5,246 bases of DNA from NCBI GenBank assembly GCA_030632095.1, contig DAOVJU010000292.1, forward strand, positions 1-5,246, read 5' to 3'. The notes beneath the pieces are model-generated. The model was not told the DNA's origin. It made no database searches and worked only from the letters and a program-made list of their open reading frames with translations. This DNA comes from Chlorobiota bacterium. Lineage in GTDB: Bacteria > Bacteroidota > Bacteroidia > Bacteroidales > B39-G9. This document shows, one piece after another, positions 1 to 5,246 of this stretch (the first letter of the stretch is position 1; every line of letters starts with the position of its first letter). A program made the translations under genes and the position numbers.

Positions 1-401
1 AAAGAATTATTTATAAATGTTATGATTAAGGGAGCACATCCTGTCAGTGTACTACTTGACTCAAAATTTGCTACTGGATTTGTAAAAATATTGATGAAAT
101 TTTCCTTTATAAGAGTATCAGATTCCGTATCATTGCTTACAATTAATTGTACCGTATAACCCCCGGTAATTGTAAAAGCAACTATCGGATTTTCAATATT
201 TGATGTTGTTCCATTTCCAAAGTCCCAAGAATAATTTAGCGTTCCACTACCAGTTGATTGATTTATAAAATGGATTATTTTACTGTTGCATCCAGAACTA
301 TCCTGAGCAGTAAAATCTGCTAAAACCTGGCAATGTATGCTGCTATTATAAACTAATAATAACAGATTGAAAAACAGAACTATGTAAACTTTTATATTCA
401 T
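1..401 (-). CDS. Secreted PKD-domain protein, probable T9SS surface adhesin (N-terminal part, runs off the left edge)
   Basis: The reverse complement reads from ATG at 401 for 133 codons without a stop to the window edge. Residues 1 to about 24 are a signal peptide: MNIKVYIVLF, then a Leu-rich core, then SSIHCQ. Residues about 28-106 form a PKD domain with the hallmark WDFGNG (59-64), a Pro at 72 and GGYTVQLIVSN (80-90). A second copy begins near residue 110. The two units share a similar opening, F..(Q/S)..SGC.....I.FIN.S and F.....TGC.P..I.FINNS, with Cys at 38 and 122. PKD folds are extracellular Ig-like modules common in large Bacteroidota adhesins and gliding-associated proteins. The start lies one base after the stop of the PorP/SprF gene, so the two are almost certainly cotranscribed and perhaps translationally coupled. 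I infer an SprB-like T9SS cargo. The C-terminal sorting domain that would prove this is outside the window. Cys24 does not sit in a proper lipobox (the residues before it are S-I-H), so Sec signal peptidase I is more likely than lipoprotein processing. Confidence 0.85.
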   Translation of the reverse strand, partial: MNIKVYIVLFFNLLLLVYNSSIHCQVLADFTAQDSSGCNSKIIHFINQSTGSGTLNYSWDFGNGTTSNIENPIVAFTITGGYTVQLIVSNDTESDTLIKENFINIFTNPVANFESSSTLTGCAPLIITFINNS

Positions 402-402
402 A

Positions 403-1605
403 TTAATAAATCTCACAAGGAACCGAAAACTGTTTTGTTTCCCTGTTAAATCCCAAATAAGTTAATGTAATTTCCAGGGTTTTTATTTTACCGGGAATAT
501 AATCACTAATTGACATAAAGAAATTATAGTGTAAATCTATTTGCAAATTGTTATGTCCGACACCGAGATTCAGGATGATTGATCCCGGATAATTCTCATT
601 TATTGCCCTGAAAAAAACTCCGGATTTTAATGATTTTATGATAATTGAATTTTTAGAAATCCCATAATTCATGTTTAAACCAAAGGTTTTATGGAATTCC
701 TTTTGGTCTGAGATAAAATAAACAACAGGTAAAATTTTCAGCTTTTCAGAATAATGATAACATGCCTTTACAAAAAACGATTTCTCAATAGCTAATGTTT
801 CTGAATTATTTGTATAATTTAGTTCAGGCCTGTTAATCCTGATCAATGCAAAACCAATTTCCGGTTGCATATTATTATACAAAACAGAATATACTATGCC
901 TATATTTAAATCAAAATGTTCACTATAATTGTCGTCAATCAATTCATTCGTGGAGAGTGAAGAATTATAACCACCAATATTTCTATCGTATTGGTCAGGG
1001 AAAAGTAAATTATAACTGTCCAATTTGATATTTTGAAATGCAGTAACAAATCCCAAATGAAATTGATGAACATTATAAACTTTATGAAATGCTGTGGAAA
1101 TGTAAAACATATTTGAGCGAAACGGAGTATTTACAAAATAAGAGGAATAAATACCGGCTCCCAGGCTTAAATTATCCGGGAAAAAGAGCAAATTATAGTC
1201 ACCGGCTATATATATGCTGTTAAATTTATTAGGAGAAAAAAACCTTTTGGAATTATAAACATTTACAATTTTCCAGTCATAATGGTGGTTTCCTGTATTT
1301 ACCGGATTCATCATTACATTAAAAGCATCATTATTTAAATAATCAATATATTGACTTCTTAGCTCAATTGTAATGCTAAGATTAATAAGTGCGATTAAGA
1401 AAACTCTTGAAAAAAAGGAATGCCATTGCTCACCCCATAATCCCCAAACGGGGATACCTTTCACACTCAATGCGTTGGGTTTTCCCCGTTTGGGGAACAA
1501 AAGGGGCTGGGAGGGCAATTGACGTATTTTCTTATAACCACTAATTAAAATAACCAGTAAAATCCATACTACAATTTTGTAAGTTATTGATAATCTGATT
1601 GCCAT
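403..1605 (-). CDS. PorP/SprF family type IX secretion system outer-membrane protein, with an unusual N-terminal extension
   Basis: The ATG at 1605 gives 400 residues; a TTG at 1614 would add three (MFS). The mature part has the PorP/SprF layout. It opens with a Q-Y-I-D-Y-L segment leading to A-F-N-V-M-M-N-P-V-N-T-G (about 93-105), the counterpart of the family's 'YNPxxxNPAYAG' start. Alternating amphipathic beta-strands follow, then FDLNIGIVYSV (231-241) and PEIGFALIRINRPELNY (248-264), which match the family's 'F(D/G)xNxGxxY' and 'G.S..H.NQP' region, and a strand-rich C-terminus. SprF-type proteins are outer-membrane barrels needed for export of partner adhesins such as SprB; the gene here directly precedes a PKD adhesin. 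The odd part is residues 1-85. A hydrophobic segment (about 10-23) is followed by about 33 residues encoded by a GC-rich palindromic element (1421-1519), and only then by a typical signal-peptide core, VFLIALINLSITIELRSQ (68-85). No ATG, GTG or TTG occurs in frame after the element, so the true start and export competence are uncertain. The family call is firm, the start is not. Confidence 0.82.
   Translation of the reverse strand: MAIRLSITYKIVVWILLVILISGYKKIRQLPSQPLLFPKRGKPNALSVKGIPVWGLWGEQWHSFFSRVFLIALINLSITIELRSQYIDYLNNDAFNVMMNPVNTGNHHYDWKIVNVYNSKRFFSPNKFNSIYIAGDYNLLFFPDNLSLGAGIYSSYFVNTPFRSNMFYISTAFHKVYNVHQFHLGFVTAFQNIKLDSYNLLFPDQYDRNIGGYNSSLSTNELIDDNYSEHFDLNIGIVYSVLYNNMQPEIGFALIRINRPELNYTNNSETLAIEKSFFVKACYHYSEKLKILPVVYFISDQKEFHKTFGLNMNYGISKNSIIIKSLKSGVFFRAINENYPGSIILNLGVGHNNLQIDLHYNFFMSISDYIPGKIKTLEITLTYLGFNRETKQFSVPCEIY
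1421..1519. repeat. GC-rich palindromic repeat element inside the 5' part of the PorP/SprF gene
   Basis: About 53% G+C over 1431-1520 in surroundings near 30%. It contains an exact 14-bp inverted repeat, TCCCCAAACGGGGA at 1441-1454 and TCCCCGTTTGGGGA at 1483-1496. Each arm is itself a TCCCC/GGGGA mini-palindrome. The stem continues inward with ACC (1456-1458) and GGT (1478-1480). Outward, CCCC (1433-1436) faces GGGG (1503-1506), and ATTGC (1425-1429) faces GCAAT (1515-1519). The organisation resembles a short interspersed palindromic repeat of the REP/MITE kind, but no copy can be compared here. It carries no ORF of its own; it is read through in frame by the leftward gene as a Pro/Gly/Trp-rich stretch (PLLFPKRGKP ... 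GIPVWGLWGEQW). Boundaries are estimated from composition and symmetry. Confidence 0.7.
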
Positions 1606-1716
1606 ACTGAACAATAGTTTTACTTAATCAAATTAGCTGATTCTGAAATAATTATAAATAAATTTACTAAATTTAATTCGTGTAACAAATATTAAATTAC
1701 TTAGAATTATTCTGAA
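1606..1716. promoter_or_regulatory. Divergent promoter region between the PorP/SprF and PorE-like genes
   Basis: This 111-bp, very AT-rich spacer separates two genes transcribed away from each other, so promoters for both must lie in it or reach into the coding ends. For the rightward gene, two TAAATTTA boxes (1659-1666 and 1668-1675) are one base off the Bacteroidota -7 consensus TAnnTTTG, but no TTG-type -33 box sits at a proper distance. For the leftward gene, AATATTTG (complement of 1686-1693) is a similar near-match. A direct repeat ATTCTGAA occurs at 1640-1647 and 1709-1716. In sequence this A/T-rich such matches are weak, so only the region, not a particular box, is claimed. No Shine-Dalgarno is seen before either start, as is usual in this phylum. 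Confidence 0.35.
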
Positions 1717-3810
1717 TTGAAATCACTAAAAACCATACTGTTTTCAACAATTATATTGCTTTTTATAAAGGGATCATCGTTTGGGCAGGTATCAGAAAAA
1801 TTAGGTGCAAGAAAGTATATTAATTCAGGAGACAATTTTGTATTGCAATCGGATTATATTTTAGCAATTGATAGTTACAAAAAAGCAATTCAAAATGCAC
1901 CAAAAGATTATAAGACCATTCAAAAACTAGCTAAATGTTATATAGAGAATAAAGAATTTACAAAAGCTGTTAAGCAATTTAATGTATTGATTAATAACAA
2001 TTATAGCAAAAATGAAAATAGTTATTTAAAAGCACACTGTCATAAGAATAGTGCAAAATATGAATTCGCACTTGAAATTTTAGAGCCGCTTTTAAAGGAA
2101 AAGCTAGATAGAACTTTAAGGAAACTAATAACATTAGAAATTGAAAACTGTCAGTTTGCAATAAATACAATTAATGATCCCAAAGGAATTACAATATTTC
2201 ATTTAAAAAAACCCGTTAATGATATTCGTTCTGAATATTCACCATATTTTATAAATGACAGCATAATAATTTATGCCCAGGTGGAACCAACTGATGAAAT
2301 AACTTATTCAATTTATGATTCCACTCCAATTCCAAATGCAAAACTATTTTATGCAAGTTATAATAATAATAAATGGGAGAAGGGAAATAAACTTAATGAA
2401 ATTATTAATACTACAAACACAAATATTCTAAATGGTAGTTTCTCATTGGATAAAAAAAGATTCTATTATAATACTTGCTATAAAAACTGGCAATATAAAA
2501 ATGTGTGTAACATTTATGCAAGCAACTACAAGGATAACATATTTGAAACTCCTTATAAATTAGGTAATTCAATAAACAACAACAATTTTACTTCTTCACA
2601 TCCAACTTCAGGAAGTACCTATAACAAGGATTTGGAAATCATTTATTTTGCATCAGACAGGCCTGGAGGAAGAGGCGGAATGGATATTTGGTTTACAGTT
2701 TATAATATGAAATATAAAACATATACAGAACCTAAAAATGCAGGATCAAAAATAAACACTGAGAAAGACGAAATAACACCATTTTACAATAATATTACTA
2801 AAACACTTTATTATAGTTCAAATGGTAAGGTTGGCCTTGGTTGTTTTGATATTTACAAGGCAACAGGTGAAATGAGAAGATGGCTTCCGGCAAAAAACCT
2901 TGGGTCCCCTTTTAATACAAATGCCGACGATGTTTATTATGTAAATAATGAAAAGCAAAACCGTGGTTTTATAGTCTCAAACAGGCAAGGCAGTTATTTA
3001 TTAGGAAATGAATACTGTTGTTACGATATGTTCTTTTTTAAGTATAATGATATAGAACAAATTACATTGAAAGGAAAACTGGAAGCAACTATAGACAGTA
3101 CTATCCAAAAATATTTTAAAAAGGGAATAGTTTTCCGAAACCAGGATTCTATACTTGACGAGATGAATAAATATTATGAAAACACTATTGTTTCGTTATA
3201 TATTCAAAATGAGCTTGAAAATGATTCTATTTATATAACCAGCGATACTGCGAACAAAATAGGAGAATACTTATTTAATGTTGAGAAAGATCAGGAATAC
3301 AATATTATTTTTCACGATGAGAAAGAATTTAAAGGACAGTTAAAAGTTTTAACAGATGAAAACGATGTAATAAATAATCAAATAACTGTGAATCCGTTAA
3401 AAATTAGTATTATTCCTGAAGAAGCCCTGATCATTACAAATATTTATTATGATTTTAATGAAAGTTTTCTTAATGAGGCATCAAAAGCTGTTTTAGATAG
3501 TACTTTAATTTCTTTGCTAATAGAAAAACCTGATTTTTCAATTGAAGTTAGTTCGCACACTGACAGTATTGGTGATGACAATTATAATATCCAATTATCA
3601 GAAAAAAGAGCCGAGAATGTTGCAAAATATCTAAACTCAAGAGGCATTGAAAAAGAAAGAATGCAGACAATTGGTTATGGAGAAAGCATTCCGATTGCTC
3701 CAAATTCTTTTCCGGATGGTAATGATAATCCATCTGGCAGAGAATTGAACCGCAGAACTGAATTTAAGATAATTAGTACTGAACTTTTGCCTTCTGTACA
3801 ATTTAAATGA
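1717..3810 (+). CDS. PorE-like OmpA family protein (signal peptide, TPR, PD40 propeller, CRD-like domain, OmpA domain)
   Basis: Length 697 residues, starting at TTG 1717. This start is forced: a TAG lies in frame at 1702-1704, no ATG occurs for over 300 codons, and TTG gives a clean signal peptide (MKSLKTILFSTIILLF, ending SSFGQ at 24). Residues about 30-130 are TPR-like helices (ILAIDSYKKAIQNAPKDYKT; CYIENKEFTKAVKQF). About 165-445 hold PD40 propeller blades, including IIYFASDRPGGRGGMDIW (308-325), LYYSSNGKVGLGCFDIY (364-380) and the family-typical Cys-Cys-x-Asp motif NEYCCYDMFFF (431-441). About 450-560 is a CRD-like beta domain (ENDSIYITSD; GEYLFNVEKDQEYNIIF). About 570-690 is the OmpA C-terminal domain: YYDFN, SSHTDSIGDDNYNIQLSEKRAENV, then GRELNRRTEFKI. 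Asp616 and Arg631 stand 15 apart, like the pair in OmpA that grips diaminopimelate of peptidoglycan. The domain order matches PorE, which links the T9SS to the cell wall, but related paralogues accompany many SprF/adhesin loci. No lipobox Cys is present, unlike lipoprotein PorE, so a paralogue is likely. Divergent from the PorP/SprF gene. Confidence 0.9.
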   Translation: MKSLKTILFSTIILLFIKGSSFGQVSEKLGARKYINSGDNFVLQSDYILAIDSYKKAIQNAPKDYKTIQKLAKCYIENKEFTKAVKQFNVLINNNYSKNENSYLKAHCHKNSAKYEFALEILEPLLKEKLDRTLRKLITLEIENCQFAINTINDPKGITIFHLKKPVNDIRSEYSPYFINDSIIIYAQVEPTDEITYSIYDSTPIPNAKLFYASYNNNKWEKGNKLNEIINTTNTNILNGSFSLDKKRFYYNTCYKNWQYKNVCNIYASNYKDNIFETPYKLGNSINNNNFTSSHPTSGSTYNKDLEIIYFASDRPGGRGGMDIWFTVYNMKYKTYTEPKNAGSKINTEKDEITPFYNNITKTLYYSSNGKVGLGCFDIYKATGEMRRWLPAKNLGSPFNTNADDVYYVNNEKQNRGFIVSNRQGSYLLGNEYCCYDMFFFKYNDIEQITLKGKLEATIDSTIQKYFKKGIVFRNQDSILDEMNKYYENTIVSLYIQNELENDSIYITSDTANKIGEYLFNVEKDQEYNIIFHDEKEFKGQLKVLTDENDVINNQITVNPLKISIIPEEALIITNIYYDFNESFLNEASKAVLDSTLISLLIEKPDFSIEVSSHTDSIGDDNYNIQLSEKRAENVAKYLNSRGIEKERMQTIGYGESIPIAPNSFPDGNDNPSGRELNRRTEFKIISTELLPSVQFK

Positions 3811-3845
3811 GTTAATGAATTTATTTAAATACGAGTAGTAACAAT

Positions 3846-3861
3846 AACAAATAATTTTGTT
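3846..3861 (+). terminator. Weak hairpin, possible terminator of the PorE-like gene
   Basis: AACAAA (3846-3851), a TAAT loop and TTTGTT (3856-3861) form a perfect 6-bp stem 35 bases after the stop codon, followed by TT and then GG. The stem has only one G:C pair and no long T-tract follows, so it is thermodynamically poor. A second candidate lies just downstream, with AAAG-G-AAA (3879-3886) against TTTCTTT (3897-3903) with one bulge. Neither is a textbook terminator. Confidence 0.2.
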
Positions 3862-4006
3862 TTGGCATAATAATACTAAAAGGAAATTTAAAAAAGTTTC
3901 TTTGATAGTTGTAATAATCATCGGGAGTTTTTGGAGTATAGGATTATTTTTCATAAAGTTTTGCCTGTTAACCCTGACATTTCCAATTTGATTTAATTAA
4001 AACCGC

Positions 4007-4117
4007 ATTACTTGACTTGATTTTTTAATTGTAATACCAATATTAGGTTTGATATTTTTAAAATAAACTATTAAATTAGGCTTGATTTTATTAAACATAA
4101 TAGCTGGATTAGCTTTA
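4007..4117 (+). repeat. Degenerate tandem repeat with 33-bp period upstream of the ATPase gene
   Basis: ATTAGG starts at 4042 and again at 4075, and ATTAGC at 4108, exactly 33 bp apart each time. The first two units share ATTAGG(T/C)TTGAT(A/T)TT(T/A)TTAAA and match at 20 of their first 26 positions. A looser unit begins with ATTAC at 4007 and contains CTTGATTTTTTAAT. The third unit keeps ATTAGCTTTAATAAT before running into the ATPase start. The fixed spacing argues for true repetition over chance similarity in A/T-rich DNA, though the third and the leftmost units are weak. Confidence 0.45.
4044..4051 (+). promoter_or_regulatory. Candidate Bacteroidota-type -7 box for the ATPase gene
   Basis: TAGGTTTG is an exact match to the TAnnTTTG -7 consensus of Bacteroidota primary-sigma promoters. 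It would give a leader of roughly 75 bases before the ATG at 4133. The nearest upstream TTG (4017-4019) is 24 bases away, longer than the usual 19-21, which weakens the call. Near-copies TAGGCTTG (4077-4084) and TAGCTTTA (4110-4117) recur at 33-bp steps as part of the tandem repeat. Confidence 0.3.
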
Positions 4118-4132
4118 ATAATAATGTAAAAT

Positions 4133-5246
4133 ATGTACAGAACTATATTTGAACATCTAATTGACTGGAAAAAACAATCAAAAAGAAAAGTAATGCTGGT
4201 AAGAGGGGCACGACAGGTAGGTAAAACATATATAATACGGGAACTTGGAAAAACATTTGATAATTTCTTAGAAATTAATTTTGAAAAAGATACTGATGTT
4301 AGATTATTATTTGATAAAAATCTTAATCCTCAAAGAATAATTTCAGAATTATCAATTTATTACAAACAACAAATAACTATAGAAAAAACTTTATTGTTTT
4401 TTGATGAGATTCAGGCTTGTCCCAGAGCAATAGAATCTTTACGTTTTTTTTACGAAGACATTCCTGATTTACATGTTATTGCTGCTGGCTCTTTATTAGA
4501 ATTTGCTCTGGCATATCTACCTTCATTTGGAGTAGGCCGAATACGTTCGATATTTATGTACCCGATGTCTTTCGATGAATTTCTGATTGCAAAAGGTGAA
4601 GAAAGATTACTCAAACTGAAAAAAGAAGCTGATATAAAGAATCCGATAAACGATATATTTCATAACAAACTAGTTGGCTTACTTAAAATACATCTTATAA
4701 TTGGAGGCATGCCTGATGCAGTAAATAGCTATTGTTCAAATAATAATATAACAGAAGTCTATAATATTCTCACTGATATTACAACATCATATAATAGTGA
4801 TTTTATAAAGTATAATAAAAGAATTCCTGTTGACCGATTACGCGAAACACTTGACTCTGTGATTTCTCAATCAGGTGGAAAATTTATTTTTTCAAAAGTG
4901 AACACTGTTTCAAATCCAACGCAGGCTAAAAATGCCCTGGAATTAATTACAACAGCTGGTTTGGTACATAAAGTGTATCACTCATCGGGACAAGGAGTTC
5001 CACTAGGAGCCGGGATTAATTATAAAAAATTTAAAGCCTTTTTACTGGATACAGGCATTATCCAAAACACCCTAAATCTTAATTTATCGGAAATACTGTT
5101 GTCAAAAAATACTGACATACTTAACAAAGGTAGTATTGCAGAGATTTTTACAGGTTTAGAAATGATTAAATATAGCTCTCCATTCAAACAAAAACAACTG
5201 TTTTACTGGCACAGGGAAAAAAGAGGAAGCCATGCTGAAGTTGATT
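4133..5246 (+). CDS. AAA_14/DUF4143 family ATP-binding protein (COG1373 type), 3' end missing
   Basis: The ATG at 4133 opens 371 codons that run off the right edge. A TAA at 4127-4129 in the same frame rules out an earlier start. The N-terminal AAA_14 P-loop domain shows a Walker A motif GARQVGKT (residues 25-32), preceded by the family-typical VMLVR. Walker B is LLFFDEIQACP (87-97), and AAGSLLEFAL (117-126) is the sensor-like strand ending in the usual GS-LLE. Then comes FMYPMSFDEFL, the typical link into the C-terminal part. The DUF4143 portion includes IIGGMPDAV and ends at the window edge with YWHREKRGSHAEVD (358-371), the conserved segment that resembles a PD-(D/E)xK nuclease core; full proteins usually run on for a few tens of residues. 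This family is widespread, often multicopy and patchily distributed in Bacteroidota and archaea, and its biological role is not established. Nothing links it to the secretion genes; it is the same strand as the PorE-like gene but over 300 bp away, so it probably has its own promoter. Confidence 0.9.
   Translation, partial: MYRTIFEHLIDWKKQSKRKVMLVRGARQVGKTYIIRELGKTFDNFLEINFEKDTDVRLLFDKNLNPQRIISELSIYYKQQITIEKTLLFFDEIQACPRAIESLRFFYEDIPDLHVIAAGSLLEFALAYLPSFGVGRIRSIFMYPMSFDEFLIAKGEERLLKLKKEADIKNPINDIFHNKLVGLLKIHLIIGGMPDAVNSYCSNNNITEVYNILTDITTSYNSDFIKYNKRIPVDRLRETLDSVISQSGGKFIFSKVNTVSNPTQAKNALELITTAGLVHKVYHSSGQGVPLGAGINYKKFKAFLLDTGIIQNTLNLNLSEILLSKNTDILNKGSIAEIFTGLEMIKYSSPFKQKQLFYWHREKRGSHAEVD

Larger units (their letters stand above)
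3811..4132. other. Gene-free AT-rich interval between the PorE-like gene and the ATPase gene
   Basis: About 320 bp. No ORF with protein-like features or recognisable family was seen on either strand. An open frame on the minus strand (to 3954) is mostly antisense to the OmpA-coding part and gives a low-complexity translation. The left part (3811 to about 3960) holds weak A/T hairpins that might end the upstream transcript. The right part (about 4007 to 4120) holds degenerate 33-bp tandem repeats leading up to the ATPase start. No tRNA, riboswitch or CRISPR-like structure was recognised. Confidence 0.6.

Noticed and set aside
330..401. Lipoprotein signal on the PKD protein because of Cys24
   Set aside because: The residues before the cysteine (S-I-H) do not fit a lipobox, which needs a small residue at -1.
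846..1028. 60-codon open frame on the + strand
   Set aside because: It lies wholly antisense to the PorP/SprF coding region, its translation shows no signal, domain or low-error start, and the opposite frame has clear family features.
3548..3733. 61-codon open frame on the - strand
   Set aside because: Antisense to the conserved OmpA peptidoglycan-binding domain, whose motifs prove the + strand frame.
3637..3954. 105-codon open frame on the - strand reaching into the gap
   Set aside because: More than half is antisense to the OmpA domain, and the remainder translates to low-complexity hydrophobic and Lys/Asn-rich sequence expected of AT-rich noncoding DNA.
4012..4037. TTGACT ... TAATAC as a sigma70-type promoter
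   Set aside because: The spacer is only 14 bases, and the primary sigma factor of Bacteroidota does not use the -35/-10 consensus of E. coli.
4007..4117. Tandem repeats as a CRISPR array
   Set aside because: The repeat units are degenerate and directly adjoining, with no identical repeats separated by unique spacers.

Overview
The window is AT-rich (about 70% A+T judged by eye), has no clear Shine-Dalgarno sequences ahead of its genes, and carries protein families found almost only in Bacteroidota: a PorP/SprF outer-membrane protein, a TPR/PD40/OmpA protein of the PorE type, and a PKD-repeat surface protein. It is best read as a chromosomal piece of a Bacteroidota bacterium with a type IX secretion system (T9SS). 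The genus cannot be told from this sequence.

Layout. Positions 1-1605 hold a leftward two-gene unit: a PorP/SprF-family gene (403-1605) followed after a single base by the 5' end of a secreted PKD-domain protein (start at 401, running off the left edge). A 111-bp AT-rich divergent spacer separates these from the rightward gene 1717-3810. That gene encodes a 697-residue periplasmic or outer-membrane protein with a signal peptide, TPR-like helices, a PD40 beta-propeller, a CRD-like beta domain and an OmpA peptidoglycan-binding domain. It is followed by about 320 bp without a gene, whose right half carries degenerate 33-bp tandem repeats. The last gene (4133 to the right edge, 3' end missing) is an AAA_14/DUF4143 ATPase unrelated to secretion.

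How the genes fit together (inference from known families). PorP/SprF proteins are beta-barrels that handle particular T9SS adhesins such as SprB. PKD repeats are the usual building block of those adhesins. PorE-type proteins tie the outer-membrane part of the T9SS to peptidoglycan. The first three genes therefore look like one adhesin export and display cassette, with the PorE-like anchor transcribed divergently.

The most unusual feature is a roughly 100-bp GC-rich, strongly palindromic element at about 1421-1519, lying in frame inside the 5' end of the PorP/SprF gene. It has an exact 14-bp inverted repeat and a potential G-quadruplex. It splits two hydrophobic segments and pushes the likely signal peptide to residues 64-85. 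It looks like an interspersed repeat that has inserted into and been read through by the gene. I found no convincing wholly new multi-gene system, RNA gene, CRISPR array or transposase.
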